The notes under the pieces: generated by a model
Told to the model about the DNA's origin: nothing
The model's input: the letters and a program-made list of their open reading frames with translations, nothing else
Database searches by the model: none
Source: Sphingomonadales bacterium
GTDB lineage: Bacteria; Pseudomonadota; Alphaproteobacteria; Sphingomonadales; Sphingomonadaceae
Reading direction: 5' to 3'
Length of the DNA: 64,000 bases
Assembly (NCBI GenBank): GCA_028871475.1
Contig: JAGWMZ010000003.1
Span: forward strand, 186,001-250,000
Position numbers and translations under genes: made by a program
Shown: piece after piece, positions 42,089 through 51,594 of the stretch
Position numbering within the stretch: the stretch's first letter is position 1
Layout: every line of letters starts with the position of its first letter

Positions 42089-42253
42089 CTACCGCACCGG
42101 CAAACCCATCAAAATCACATTGCCGACCATCACAAACGCCAGCACCACCATCAGAGCCGGCTTGCCGCGCCCACCGCGCCGCCATTGCGCGACAGCGCCG
42201 GCGATCAGCGCCAGCGCCACCAGCATCGACAGGGAAAGCACCCAGGTCATCAT
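42089..42253 (-). CDS. Small two-helix membrane protein, 54 aa
   Basis: An overlooked-size gene: 54 residues beginning MMTWVLSLSMLVALAL, with two hydrophobic helices around a basic turn (QWRRGGRGKPA) and ending MGLPVR. It starts five bases after the stop of the DUF937-like gene, so it is probably translated by coupling, and ends 10 bases before repeat copy B. The pattern (helix, basic turn, helix) resembles HIG1-like or small respiratory proteins, but I cannot place it. Confidence 0.65.
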   Translation of the reverse strand: MMTWVLSLSMLVALALIAGAVAQWRRGGRGKPALMVVLAFVMVGNVILMGLPVR

Positions 42254-42258
42254 CGGTG

Positions 42259-42651
42259 TCAATCGTCAGCCTTGGTCACCCCGCCGCCGCCAAACAGGCC
42301 TGAAGCCGCGTTAAGCAACCCGCCGAGCCCACCGGCCGCCCCGGTTTCGCCATGCTGGCCGAACTGGCCCAGCACGCTGGACACCAGCCCGGGATTGCTG
42401 GCGAGGCCCTGCGCGATCTGACCCAGCGCGCCTTCACCGCCAATATGCTGGGCGATGCCGCTGAGCAGTTCCGGGTCGAGCCCCGTGCTGGCGGCAGCGC
42501 CTTCCACCGTGTCACCAGGCTCTGCATGCGACTGGCCCAGGGCCGCCAGAGCGGTCTGCGCCGTTTCCGGGTCGATGCCGAATTTCTGGGCAATGCTGCC
42601 CACGTCCACATTCGAACCAAGCTGGCCGAGCAGCGAATCAAACAGGCTCAT
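42259..42651 (-). CDS. DUF937/YidB-like protein
   Basis: A 130-residue protein rich in Gly, Ala, Leu and Gln, starting MSLFDSLLGQLGSN and containing the helical repeats typical of DUF937/YidB-like proteins (DPETAQTALAALGQ and LDPELLSGIAQHIGG). The C-terminal tail is glycine-rich and ends in a charged VTKADD. The role is unknown. It lies downstream of pckA beyond that gene's terminator, so it has its own promoter in the gap at 42652-42737. Confidence 0.72.
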   Translation of the reverse strand: MSLFDSLLGQLGSNVDVGSIAQKFGIDPETAQTALAALGQSHAEPGDTVEGAAASTGLDPELLSGIAQHIGGEGALGQIAQGLASNPGLVSSVLGQFGQHGETGAAGGLGGLLNAASGLFGGGGVTKADD

Positions 42652-42728
42652 GGCAATCTCCTTTCACGCCGCGATGCGTGTCGCGGCGAAGGGTCTCAAA
42701 GCCGCGTGACAGGTGCAAGCGCGTTTAC

Positions 42729-42767
42729 AAAAGAAAACACCGGCTCCTCCCTCAGGAAGAGCCGGTG
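42729..42767 (-). terminator. Intrinsic terminator of pckA
   Basis: On the minus strand CACCGGCTCTTCC pairs with GGAGGAGCCGGTG (13 bp, one G-T wobble, four-base loop; stem at 42738-42767) and is followed by TTTTCTTTT. It lies 43 bases beyond the pckA stop. Confidence 0.92.
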
Positions 42768-42810
42768 CTCTCATTCGGGCTCGCTTGAGCAAGCCCTCTC
42801 CCCCAACCGA

Positions 42811-44445
42811 TCAGGCCTCGACCGTGCCCACAGCGGGCGCGGCGGCGCGCACGCCTTCATCGACATGACCTTCGAACTGCGCGAAATTGTCGACGAAAAG
42901 CTGGACCAGATGGTGCGCGGTACGATCATACTCGCCAGCGTCAGCCCAGGCCGCGCGCGGGTCAAGCAGCTTGCTGTCAACGCCCGGCACTGCGACAGGC
43001 ACCTCGAAACCGAAATTGGGATCTTTCACAAAGGTGGCGTTGTTCAGGCTGCCGTCCAGCGCGGCGTTGAGCAAGGCGCGAGTGGCCTTGATCGGCATGC
43101 GCCTGATGCCTTCCTGCGTCGCCTTGCCGCCCGACCAGCCGGTGTTGACCAGCCAGCATTTCACCCCGCCCTTGGCGATGCGTTCCTTCAACAGATTGCC
43201 ATAGACGGAAGGATGGCGCGGCATGAAGGGCGCGCCAAAGCAGGTGGAAAAGGTCGCTTCCGGCTCGGTCACGCCGATTTCGGTGCCCGCCACGCGCGCG
43301 GTATAGCCCGAGAGGAAGTGGTACATCGCCTGTTCCGGCGTCAGCCGCGCGATCGGAGGCATCACGCCAAAGGCATCGGCGGTCAGGAAAATGACGTTCT
43401 GAGGCACCGGGCCCAGATTGTCCTTCGAGGCGTTGGGGATGAAATCGATAGGGTAAGACCCACGGCTGTTTTCGGCCAGCGCGTTGTCGTCGAAATCCAT
43501 TTCGCGGGTGACCGGATCGATCACCACATTTTCCAGCACTGTGCCAAAACGCTTGGTGGTGGCGAAGATTTCCGGCTCCGCCTCGGGCGAGATGCGGATC
43601 ATCTTGGCATAGCAGCCGCCCTCGAAGTTGAATACCGCCTCGTCGGACCAGCCATGCTCGTCATCGCCGATCAGCGTGCGGCTGGCATCAGCCGACAGCG
43701 TGGTCTTGCCCGTGCCTGACAGACCGAAGAACACCGCCGTATCGCCATCGGGGCCAATGTTGGCCGAACAATGCATCGGCATGATGCCATCAACAGGCAG
43801 CAGGAAGTTGAGCAGGCCGAAGACCGCCTTCTTCATCTCGCCGGCATAGGCCGTACCACCGATCAGGATCAGCTTTTCGGTGAAATTCACCGCGATCACC
43901 GTTTCCGTGCGGCAACCGTGACGAGCCGGGTCAGCGCGGAAGCTGGGCAGGTCGATGATGGTGTATTCCGGCACGAAACTGGCCAGATCATCCTCGCCGG
44001 GGCGCACCAACAGCGTGCGGACGAAGAGATTGTGCCAGGCGTATTCGTTCACCACCCGCACCTTGATGCGATGCTCGCTCTGGCTGCCGCCGAACAGGTC
44101 GGCGACATAGAGTTGGTCCTTCTCGCTCACCGCTTTCAGGAAATCTTCCTTCAGCGCGGCAAAATGGGCCGGGCTCATCGGACGGTTCACATCGCCCCAC
44201 CACACGGTGGCCTCGGTCGTTTCATCGCGGACGATGAACTTGTCCTTGGCGCTGCGCCCGGTGTGCTTGCCCGTGGCAACGACCAGCGGGCCGTCCTTGG
44301 CCAGCACGCCTTCGCCATTGCGGATGGCGTGTTCGACCAGCGGGGCGGTGCCCAGATTGGCATGTACCAGGCCCCCGGCAGTGATGCCCTGACGTTCAAG
44401 GCCATGGGCCAGCGGGAAGGAAATCGTGGTGGCGGTCAAGAGCAT
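42811..44445 (-). CDS. pckA: Phosphoenolpyruvate carboxykinase (ATP)
   Basis: A 544-residue ATP-dependent enzyme that makes phosphoenolpyruvate from oxaloacetate, the first step of gluconeogenesis. It has the P-loop GLSGTGKTT, the preceding MHCSANIG segment, the metal-binding [11 protein letters not shown] motif and the [13 protein letters not shown] segment. The length is normal. It diverges from chvI, as in rhizobia, where the ChvG/ChvI system lies beside pckA; the shared 220-base gap contains a small inverted repeat. Confidence 0.97.
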   Translation of the reverse strand: MLLTATTISFPLAHGLERQGITAGGLVHANLGTAPLVEHAIRNGEGVLAKDGPLVVATGKHTGRSAKDKFIVRDETTEATVWWGDVNRPMSPAHFAALKEDFLKAVSEKDQLYVADLFGGSQSEHRIKVRVVNEYAWHNLFVRTLLVRPGEDDLASFVPEYTIIDLPSFRADPARHGCRTETVIAVNFTEKLILIGGTAYAGEMKKAVFGLLNFLLPVDGIMPMHCSANIGPDGDTAVFFGLSGTGKTTLSADASRTLIGDDEHGWSDEAVFNFEGGCYAKMIRISPEAEPEIFATTKRFGTVLENVVIDPVTREMDFDDNALAENSRGSYPIDFIPNASKDNLGPVPQNVIFLTADAFGVMPPIARLTPEQAMYHFLSGYTARVAGTEIGVTEPEATFSTCFGAPFMPRHPSVYGNLLKERIAKGGVKCWLVNTGWSGGKATQEGIRRMPIKATRALLNAALDGSLNNATFVKDPNFGFEVPVAVPGVDSKLLDPRAAWADAGEYDRTAHHLVQLFVDNFAQFEGHVDEGVRAAAPAVGTVEA

Positions 44446-44510
44446 CTCCCTGAGTTGAACGCGGCCATTCCCCGGGGGCGGGCAGCTTTGTCCGAGTCGC
44501 GGTTTTATTC

Positions 44511-44526
44511 ACGCATTCGTATGCGT
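44511..44526. promoter_or_regulatory. Inverted repeat in the pckA-chvI intergenic region
   Basis: ACGCAT (44511-44516) and ATGCGT (44521-44526) are perfect complements around four bases. The site lies 66 bases upstream of pckA and 140 upstream of chvI, in the shared promoter region, so it could bind a regulator of either gene. No known motif name is assigned. Confidence 0.4.
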
Positions 44527-44665
44527 AACCGGAATTTCGCATATTTCAACCACCGTTCTGCCCAATATGGGGCGAAAACGACCAGATTTCGGATAAAGCG
44601 AGACAAGCTCGCGGCCGCCCCGCTGCCATGGACAGCCTGCGGCCAAGCGGCTAATCTGCGCAACA

Positions 44666-45436
44666 ATGAGCACGCCTTCCGCCGAGACTTCCGCGACCAA
44701 TGATACCCCGGCCCAAACGGCGCCGGCCAAGGGCCACACGATTGCGCTGGTCGATGATGACCGCAACATTCTCGCCAGTGTCTCGATCGGCCTGCAGGCG
44801 GAGGGGTTTTCCACCCGCGTCTATGCCGATGGCGCCAGCGCGCTGAAGGCGCTGCTCGAAAATCCGCCCGATCTCGCCGTGTTCGACATCAAGATGCCGC
44901 GCATGGACGGGCTCGAACTGCTGCAAAGGCTGCGCGAGAAAACCTCGCTGCCGGTGATCTTCCTCACCAGCAAGGACGGCGAGCCCGATGAGGCGCTGGG
45001 GCTGGCGCTGGGCGCGGATGATTATATCGCCAAGCCGTTTTCGCAGCGCCTGCTCGTGGCCCGCATCCGGGCCATCCTGCGCCGCCTCGATGCGCGCCGC
45101 GCAGATGCCGCACCCAGCGGAGAGGCCGCGCCCGAACTCATCCGCCGTGGCCGTCTGGCGATGGACCCGGCCCGCCACGGCGTGATGTGGAACGAGGTAC
45201 CCGTCTCACTCACCGTCACCGAATTCCTCATCCTCGAAGCGCTGGCGACACGCCCCGGCGTCATCAAGAGCCGCAACCAATTGATGGACGCGGCCTATAG
45301 CGATGACATCTATGTCGATGACCGCACCATCGATTCGCACATCAAACGCCTGCGCCGCAAATTCCGCCAGGCCGACCCGACCTTTTCAGCCATCGAAACG
45401 CTCTATGGCGCGGGCTACTCCTTTGCCGAGACATAA
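44666..45436 (+). CDS. chvI: ChvI-type OmpR-family response regulator
   Basis: A 256-residue response regulator with an extended, Thr/Ala-rich start, a receiver with the acidic VDDD pair and phospho-Asp in [11 protein letters not shown], and a winged-helix DNA-binding domain ([13 protein letters not shown] ... [21 protein letters not shown]). It matches ChvI/ExoR-pathway regulators. Its stop overlaps the start of the kinase gene by one base. The cluster continues with HprK, RapZ and phosphotransferase genes. Confidence 0.93.
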   Translation: MSTPSAETSATNDTPAQTAPAKGHTIALVDDDRNILASVSIGLQAEGFSTRVYADGASALKALLENPPDLAVFDIKMPRMDGLELLQRLREKTSLPVIFLTSKDGEPDEALGLALGADDYIAKPFSQRLLVARIRAILRRLDARRADAAPSGEAAPELIRRGRLAMDPARHGVMWNEVPVSLTVTEFLILEALATRPGVIKSRNQLMDAAYSDDIYVDDRTIDSHIKRLRRKFRQADPTFSAIETLYGAGYSFAET

Positions 45437-47007
45437 TGGCTGAAACCCGTTCCATGGCGGCGGACCGGCGGCGCTGGGCGCGGCGCGGGGTATCGCTGAC
45501 AGCGCGCATTCTGGCGGTGAATGTGATCGTGCTGGCGCTGATGGCCTTCAGCCTGCTGTTCCTCGTCTCCTATCGCAACCAGATGCTGGCCGAACGCTTC
45601 AAACGCGCCAGGGTTGAGGCCGAAATCGCCGCCGCCGCCCTTGCCCAGACCCCGCGCGCCATGCGCCCGGCGGTGCTGGCGGCCATTGGCGTGCGGCAAC
45701 AGATGCGCCTGCGCCTCTATGCCCCCGATGGGAAACTGGTGGCGGACAGTTTCGCGCTGGCTCCGCCCTCCTATCATTTCGAGGACCCGCGCACCCAGCC
45801 CCTCGCCATGAAGGCGGCCCGCGCGCTGGACCGGGCCATGGATGCGGCCCTCTTTGCGCCACCCGTACCGCTGTATGCTGAACCGGCCGATCAAAACGCC
45901 GATGCCTGGCCTGAAATCGCGCAGGCGCGCGTCGAAGGCTCCACCGTGCGCGAACGCTATGCGCCCGACCGCACGCCGATCATCAGCGCGGCCACCCCAC
46001 TTGGCGGGCGCGGCGCCATGCTGATGACCACGCGCCCCGCCCCCGATGTGACCCAGGCCGTGCGCGACGCGCGCCAGACGCTGGCCATCGTGGTGGCGAT
46101 CGCGCTGCTCATCACCGTGTTGCTCTCGCTGTTTCTGGCGCGCACCATCGTGCAGCCGCTGCGCGTGCTGGTGCGCGCGGCGGTACGCGTGCGGCTGGGG
46201 CGTGACCGCACCGTCATCGTCCCCCGCCTGCCCGAACGCGGCGATGAAATCGGCCTGCTGGCGCGCGCCATCGCGGACATGACCGAGGCGCTGCGTCAGC
46301 GGATCGACGGGGTAGAAACCTTCGCCGCCGATGTCGCCCATGAGATCAAGAACCCTCTCGCCTCGCTACGCAGTGCGCTGGAATCTTTCGAAAAAGTTCC
46401 CGATGGCGATCTGCGCCGCCAATTGCACGCCATTGCCTCGCACGATGTTCAGCGCATCGACCGGCTGGTGACCGAAATCGCCTACGCCAGCCGCATCGAT
46501 GCCGAACTGTCGCGCACCACTTTCGTGCCCGTGAACCTGCTCACGCTGGCCGTCGCGTTGGTCGGCTCGCGCGAAAGACGCGGCGCCAATCGCGATTGCC
46601 AGGTGCTGATCCGCCACGAAGGGGAACGCACCCCAATCGTGCCAGGCGATCCTGCAAGGCTGGAGCGGGTGTTCGAAAACCTCATCGACAATGCGGTGTC
46701 CTTCTCGCCGCCGGGCGGGACCATTACCCTCACGCTGATCAACCATGGCGATTATGTCTCCTGCGATGTGGCCGATGAAGGGCCCGGCATTCCGCCCGAG
46801 GCGCGCGAGCGCGTGTTCGAACGGTTCCATTCCCTGCGCCCGGTGGATGAGGATTTCGGCAGCCATTCTGGCCTCGGTCTCGCCATCGCGCGCACCATTG
46901 TGGAAGCCCATGACGGGCGCCTCACCGCACAGGAACCCTTGACCGGCCATGGCGCGCGTCTGGCGCTGGACCTGCCCGCCTATACATTGGCCGAGGATGC
47001 CGCATGA
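45436..47007 (+). CDS. chvG: ChvG-type sensor histidine kinase
   Basis: A 523-residue membrane histidine kinase. Residues 25-47 and about 217-240 are membrane helices flanking a periplasmic sensor domain of about 170 residues. A HAMP domain follows, then the H-box DVAHEIKNPLASLRSALE and an ATPase domain with the N box (FENLIDNAVSFSP) and GHSGLGLAIAR-type G boxes (SHSGLGLAIA). It pairs with ChvI. In rhizobia this kinase responds to acidity through the periplasmic ExoR protein; exoR is not in this window. Confidence 0.92.
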   Translation: MAETRSMAADRRRWARRGVSLTARILAVNVIVLALMAFSLLFLVSYRNQMLAERFKRARVEAEIAAAALAQTPRAMRPAVLAAIGVRQQMRLRLYAPDGKLVADSFALAPPSYHFEDPRTQPLAMKAARALDRAMDAALFAPPVPLYAEPADQNADAWPEIAQARVEGSTVRERYAPDRTPIISAATPLGGRGAMLMTTRPAPDVTQAVRDARQTLAIVVAIALLITVLLSLFLARTIVQPLRVLVRAAVRVRLGRDRTVIVPRLPERGDEIGLLARAIADMTEALRQRIDGVETFAADVAHEIKNPLASLRSALESFEKVPDGDLRRQLHAIASHDVQRIDRLVTEIAYASRIDAELSRTTFVPVNLLTLAVALVGSRERRGANRDCQVLIRHEGERTPIVPGDPARLERVFENLIDNAVSFSPPGGTITLTLINHGDYVSCDVADEGPGIPPEARERVFERFHSLRPVDEDFGSHSGLGLAIARTIVEAHDGRLTAQEPLTGHGARLALDLPAYTLAEDAA

Positions 47008-47435
47008 CGGCGATGCTGCGCCAGTTCACCGGCGTGGCCATCAGCGGGCGGGCGATGCTGATCACCGGCGCGACCGGAATCGGTAAATCCAGCCTGGCTC
47101 TTGCCCTTATCGACCGGGGCGCGCGGCTGGTGGGGGATGACGGCGTGGCGCTCGAAATGCGTGAGGGCGTGCTGTATGCTTCACCCGCCCCGGCAACGCG
47201 CGGGTTGATGGAAGTGCGCGGCGTGGGCATCGTCCCCATGCCCGTTGCGGAACAAGTGCCAGTCGCATTGATTGTCCGCCTGTCCACCGATGGGCCGCGT
47301 TATGTCGAGGACAGCCCGCACGAGGCGGTTCTGGGCACCTCCCTGCCTGTCATCACCCTGTGGCCGGACGCATCGGTCTTGCCCCTGCGCGCGGAGCTGG
47401 CGCTGTCCCGGCACGGTCTGACATTCCCGACCTGA
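47004..47435 (+). CDS. hprK: HPr kinase/phosphorylase, short alphaproteobacterial form
   Basis: A 143-residue HprK lacking the N-terminal domain of the Gram-positive enzyme, as usual in alphaproteobacteria. It has Walker A GATGIGKSS and the GDDGVALEM segment with the acid-base aspartate. It would phosphorylate HPr on a serine. The ATG overlaps the chvG stop (ATGA). It lies four genes upstream of HPr, with RapZ and EIIA between. Confidence 0.9.
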   Translation: MTAMLRQFTGVAISGRAMLITGATGIGKSSLALALIDRGARLVGDDGVALEMREGVLYASPAPATRGLMEVRGVGIVPMPVAEQVPVALIVRLSTDGPRYVEDSPHEAVLGTSLPVITLWPDASVLPLRAELALSRHGLTFPT

Positions 47436-47447
47436 GGAACAAGGTGC

Positions 47448-48458
47448 ATGCAAACGCTTGCCCCTTCACATTTGTCACCCTTGGGCGCAGAAAGGGCGAA
47501 CATGCCCGATGATTCCCCCCTTGTTGCCGCGCCCATGGTCCCTGCCCCAAAGACCACCCGCGAAAGACAGCGCATCATGCTGGTGACCGGCGTGCTGGGC
47601 GCGGGCAAGACCACCGCGCTGCGCGTGCTGGAAGATCTGGGCTGGGAAGCGATCGACAATTTCCCCATCCGCCTGCTTGAAGGGCTGATCGACAACCCTG
47701 ACCTTGGCACGCACGGGGCGCCGCTGGCGGTGGGGTTCGATTCACGCACGCGCGGGTTCAATCCGCATGCGATCATCCAGTTGATCAAGCGACTGGGAGA
47801 GCGAACCGATCTGGAGCTGACGACGCTCTACCTCGACTGTGATGGCGAGGAACTCATCCGCCGCTACAACGAAACGCGCCGCCGCCATCCATTGGCCAGT
47901 TCCATGCCCGCCGCCGCCGGTATCGCGGCCGAACGCGAACTGATGGAGCCACTGCGCCGCTGGGCCGATCTCGTCATCAACACCACCAAATTCGCGACGA
48001 ATCAGTTGCAACAGGCGATCCGCGAACAATTCGCGCCCAGCGCCGGAGCCGATCTGACCATCACCGTGAGCAGTTTCGGCTTTTCTCGCGGCATGCCGCC
48101 GGTGGCAGATTTCGTGTTCGACATGCGATTTCTGGATAACCCCCATTGGGACAAGACCCTGCGCCCGATGACCGGACAGGACGCGCCAATCGCCCAATTC
48201 ATCCGCCGCGATCCAGCCTTTGACGAGGCTTTTCAACGTATTCGCGACCTGCTGCTGATGTTGATCCCGCGCTTTCAGGCGCAGGGCAAGGCCTATGTCC
48301 ACATCGCATTTGGTTGTACCGGAGGGAAACACCGCAGCGTCTTCATGGCTGAACAGATCGGCGCGGCCTTGCGCGCCTCGGGCTTTTCCCCCACAATGCT
48401 GCACCGCAACCTGGGATCGCGCGCGGCAGACCTTGTCGAGGGTGGGGCTGGCCGATGA
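47448..48458 (+). CDS. rapZ: RNase adapter protein RapZ
   Basis: A 336-residue P-loop protein of the RapZ (YvcJ/YhbJ) family. In E. coli RapZ guides RNase E to the GlmZ small RNA. Walker A is GVLGAGKTT, and the C terminus has the AFGCTGGKHRSVF signature. An alternative ATG at 47502 also has a ribosome binding site, which would remove an 18-residue low-complexity start. It sits between hprK and the EIIA gene, the typical alphaproteobacterial position. Confidence 0.92.
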   Translation: MQTLAPSHLSPLGAERANMPDDSPLVAAPMVPAPKTTRERQRIMLVTGVLGAGKTTALRVLEDLGWEAIDNFPIRLLEGLIDNPDLGTHGAPLAVGFDSRTRGFNPHAIIQLIKRLGERTDLELTTLYLDCDGEELIRRYNETRRRHPLASSMPAAAGIAAERELMEPLRRWADLVINTTKFATNQLQQAIREQFAPSAGADLTITVSSFGFSRGMPPVADFVFDMRFLDNPHWDKTLRPMTGQDAPIAQFIRRDPAFDEAFQRIRDLLLMLIPRFQAQGKAYVHIAFGCTGGKHRSVFMAEQIGAALRASGFSPTMLHRNLGSRAADLVEGGAGR

Positions 48459-48534
48459 TGTCAGGATGCAAGAAAACCGGACCATGGAAGCATAATATGA
48501 TGGCCGGGCAAAACATTCGGAGCGCATTTCCCGC

Positions 48535-48939
48535 ATGATCGGCATGATCCTCGTCACCCACGGCAAGCTTGCCGAAGAATTTGTCCACGCGATGGAGCAT
48601 GTGGTCGGCCGGCAAGAGTCGGTGGCCACCGTCTGCATCGGGCCCAACGATGATGTGGAAAAGCGCCGCCGCGAAATCGCCGATGCGATTACCCAGGTCG
48701 ACAGCGGCGAAGGCGCCATCATCCTCACCGACCTGTTCGGCGGCACGCCCAGCAATCTGGCGATCTCGCTGATGCAGGCCGGCCGGGTGGAGGTGATCGC
48801 GGGCATCAACCTGCCCATGCTGATCCGGCTGGCAGGCGCGCGCAAATCGGCCAATGTAATGGCTGCGGTGACTGCGGCGCGCGATGCCGGGCGCAATTAC
48901 ATTACAATCGCGTCCGAGTTTCTGGGGCAGGACGCCTAA
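48535..48939 (+). CDS. PTS EIIA component, mannose/fructose family
   Basis: A 134-residue EIIA domain with the phospho-acceptor His9 in MIGMILVTHGKLAEE and the LTDLFGGTPSNLA motif. It takes phosphate from HPr. No membrane EIIBC sugar permease is adjacent, so this looks like a regulatory phosphotransfer chain, not sugar import. It lies 76 bases after rapZ and 25 before the HPr gene. Confidence 0.93.
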   Translation: MIGMILVTHGKLAEEFVHAMEHVVGRQESVATVCIGPNDDVEKRRREIADAITQVDSGEGAIILTDLFGGTPSNLAISLMQAGRVEVIAGINLPMLIRLAGARKSANVMAAVTAARDAGRNYITIASEFLGQDA

Positions 48940-48964
48940 AACACTTCAGGTCAGGGATGAACGC

Positions 48965-49243
48965 ATGGGAGAGGCACGGGAAACCGTCGGCATCGTCAAC
49001 GCCAAGGGACTGCACGCGCGGGCCAGCGCGAAATTCGTGAACATGGTGGCCATGCTGCCCGAAGGCCTTGACGTGAAGGTCGTGAAAGACGGCACCGAGG
49101 CTGGTGGCGGCTCGATTCTGGGGCTGATGATGCTGGGCGCGGCGCGCGGCGACAGCGTGGACATCATCGTGCGGGGCGAAGAGGCCGACATCGCGCTGGC
49201 CAAGCTGACGGGCCTCGTCAAGGACGGGTTTGGCGAGGATTGA
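48965..49243 (+). CDS. ptsH: HPr phosphocarrier protein
   Basis: A 92-residue HPr-fold protein. The catalytic His17 is in NAKGLHARASAK and the HprK-target Ser50 is in GGGSILGLMML, so both phosphorylation sites are present. It ends the cluster chvI-chvG-hprK-rapZ-EIIA-HPr. Enzyme I, which would phosphorylate His17, is not in the window. I chose ATG 48965 as the first codon of the fold. Confidence 0.93.
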   Translation: MGEARETVGIVNAKGLHARASAKFVNMVAMLPEGLDVKVVKDGTEAGGGSILGLMMLGAARGDSVDIIVRGEEADIALAKLTGLVKDGFGED

Positions 49244-49331
49244 ACCTGCCACCGCGCATCGAGCGGTTCGACAGGCCGGCATCAGGGCGCTATAGGCGGC
49301 GCCTTGTTCCTGCCCGAGGCTGATCGTTCCC

Positions 49332-50132
49332 ATGCGCCGCACCATCACCGGCTTTTCCAATCCCACCGTCAAACTGCTGAAAAGCCTGCGCGACAAGAAA
49401 CATCGTCGGCGTGAAGGGCTGTTTCTGGCCGAGGGGCTGCGCCTGCTGACCGATGCGCGCGAGATGGGCCGGCTGCCGCAGATGCTGGTGATGGCACAGG
49501 GTCGTGATGCCCATCCGCTGCTCGCCGCTCTGGAGGCCGATGTGATGGGCGCGGGCGGCGAGGTGCTGGAAACCAGCGAGGACATTCTCGCCAAGATTAC
49601 CGGCAAGGACAATCCGCAAGCGGTCTGCGGTGTGTTTGCCGAATTCGACACCGCGCTCTCGACCATCGCGCGGGAGAGCGCCCCCATCTGGCTGGTGGCG
49701 CAGGCCATGCGCGATCCTGGCAATCTGGGCACGATGCTGCGCACAGGGGACGCGGTGGGCGCCGGTGGGCTCATCCTGCTCGATGACAGCGTGGACCCGT
49801 TTTCGGTCGAAGCGGTGCGGGCCAGCATGGGCGCAATCTTCACGCAAAAGCTGGCTGTGGCACGATGGGAAGAGTTCCTTCCATGGCTGCGCAGCGGCGC
49901 GGGCCAATTGGTCGCCGCCAGCCTGCGTGAGGCCGTCCCCTATCGCGGCGCGCCCTATGCCGGCCCCTGCTTCATCATGGTGGGCAATGAATCGCGCGGG
50001 CTTCCCGAAGACTATGAAATGGCCTGCGACCTGCGCGTGACCATGCCGATGAAGGGGCGCGCCGACAGCCTCAACGCCGCCGTCGCCGCCGCGGTGCTGG
50101 CCTATGAAGTGGTGGCCTCGCTGGAAGACTGA
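49332..50132 (+). CDS. SpoU/TrmH-family RNA 2'-O-methyltransferase
   Basis: A 266-residue SPOUT methyltransferase with an N-terminal RNA-binding domain (residues 1-90, with the LAEGLRLLTDA segment) and a C-terminal knotted domain. Its motifs are MRDPGNLGTMLRTGDAVGAGGLIL, FIMVGNESRGLP and LNAAVAAAVLAYE. The exact target (rRNA such as RlmB, or tRNA) is unclear. It converges on rmuC and overlaps its 3' end by 31 bases. Confidence 0.92.
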   Translation: MRRTITGFSNPTVKLLKSLRDKKHRRREGLFLAEGLRLLTDAREMGRLPQMLVMAQGRDAHPLLAALEADVMGAGGEVLETSEDILAKITGKDNPQAVCGVFAEFDTALSTIARESAPIWLVAQAMRDPGNLGTMLRTGDAVGAGGLILLDDSVDPFSVEAVRASMGAIFTQKLAVARWEEFLPWLRSGAGQLVAASLREAVPYRGAPYAGPCFIMVGNESRGLPEDYEMACDLRVTMPMKGRADSLNAAVAAAVLAYEVVASLED

Positions 50133-51541
50133 GACTCCAGCGCGACTGGCAGATCTTCATGAGGCAGCAGTGCCGCGACATCGCCATAACGCGGCGCACT
50201 TTCCACCAACGGCACATCCTCAATCTCGCGCTTGCCGATCTCCACGCCTTTGTCACGCAGCTTGCGCCCTGCCGACACAACATTGCGCTCAAAACTGCCG
50301 ACGAACTTGTTGTAATTGTTCACCGCCGTTTCCAGCCCGCCGCCCACACGCTTAAGGTGATCGGCGGCCACGGCAATGCGATCGTAGAGTTCGCCACCCA
50401 GACGCCCGATCTCACGCGCCTCCCGCGCCAGACCATCCTGCTGCCACACCTGCGCCACAGTTCGTGCAATCGCCACCAGATTGGTAGGTGTCGCCAGCAA
50501 AACCTTGTTACGAAAAGCGAAATCCCAAAGCTCGGGATCTTTCTCAAGGGCCGCCGCCACAAAATGCTCGCCGGGCACGAACATCACCACATAATCGGGC
50601 GCATCCTCGAACTGGCTCTGATAGCTTTTCGCGCCCAATGTCTGCACATGGTTGCGCATGGAACGCACATGGGCGGCCAGCGCCCCTTCGCGCGCCGCAT
50701 CATCCTGCGCCTCGAACGCCTCCTGATAGGCGTTGAGCGACACTTTGGCGTCGATCACCAGACGCTTGCGCCCGGGAATGTTGACGATGGCATCAGGGCG
50801 CAACCGCCCCTCGTCGGTCTCGATCGAATGTTCGGTGACAAAATCGGTATGCTCGGCCAGCCCGCATTGTTCGAGCACATTGCGCAACTGCTGCTCGCCC
50901 CAGCGCCCACGCGCCTTGGGCGCATTACGCAGCGAATTGCCTAGACGCGCGGCTTCCGCACGCACCTGCTCTTGCCCGACGCGCATCCCCTCGATCAGGC
51001 CCGCCAGTTGCCCGAAGGCATCCACACGCTTGGCCTCCAGCGCGGCCACCTGCTCCTCATAGGTCTTGAGCCGCTCGCTGACCGGGGCCAGCAAGGTGTT
51101 GAGCCGCTGGGCGCTGGTCTTTTCGCTTTCGCTAAAGCGCGCATCGGCGCGTTTCAGGAACTGCTCCTGCGCCTGTTCGAGAACCCGCGCGCCAGCCGCC
51201 TCGAACTGCTGGCGCAGCATGTCCTGCGCTTCGAGCAAAAGGCGCTTTTGCTCATCAAAATGGGCGGCATTGGCCCGCAGCGTCGCCATGTCGGCCTGGG
51301 CCTGACCGGAAAGCTGGCGCAGATGGTCCACTTCCACCTGCAAGGCATCAGCGCGCGCGGCCCTTTCAGTGGCGCTCGCCAGTTCGGTGATGGCCCGGCG
51401 GAATTTCTCATCGAGTTCGGCAAAACCGGCGTCACGCTGTGCCAGTCGCGCCTGCCCTTCGGCCACCGGACGCTGGCCGACAAACCAGCCCAGCACGAGC
51501 CCCAGCAGGAGAGCAATCACAACAAGAACAGCAGACGCCAA
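50102..51541 (-). CDS. rmuC: DNA recombination protein RmuC homolog
   Basis: A 479-residue RmuC: an N-terminal membrane helix (residues 3-22), a long coiled coil (about 25-170, rich in Ala, Glu, Arg), and the RmuC domain with ARGRWGEQQLRNVLEQCGL and PGRKRLVIDAKVSLNAYQ, a PD-(D/E)XK-like nuclease fold. It is thought to limit DNA inversions. It starts with TTG behind a GGGAG ribosome binding site. The 3' end overlaps the convergent methyltransferase gene by 31 bases. Confidence 0.93.
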   Translation of the reverse strand: MASAVLVVIALLLGLVLGWFVGQRPVAEGQARLAQRDAGFAELDEKFRRAITELASATERAARADALQVEVDHLRQLSGQAQADMATLRANAAHFDEQKRLLLEAQDMLRQQFEAAGARVLEQAQEQFLKRADARFSESEKTSAQRLNTLLAPVSERLKTYEEQVAALEAKRVDAFGQLAGLIEGMRVGQEQVRAEAARLGNSLRNAPKARGRWGEQQLRNVLEQCGLAEHTDFVTEHSIETDEGRLRPDAIVNIPGRKRLVIDAKVSLNAYQEAFEAQDDAAREGALAAHVRSMRNHVQTLGAKSYQSQFEDAPDYVVMFVPGEHFVAAALEKDPELWDFAFRNKVLLATPTNLVAIARTVAQVWQQDGLAREAREIGRLGGELYDRIAVAADHLKRVGGGLETAVNNYNKFVGSFERNVVSAGRKLRDKGVEIGKREIEDVPLVESAPRYGDVAALLPHEDLPVALESQSSSEATTS

Positions 51542-51594
51542 AACCCAACTCCCGATTTAGAACAAATCGGGAATAGATCATCGCCGACAGCGAA

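Noticed and set aside
47733..47760. tRNA-like GGTTCGATTC stretch
   Set aside because: It lies inside rapZ coding sequence, and no cloverleaf or acceptor stem can be drawn around it.
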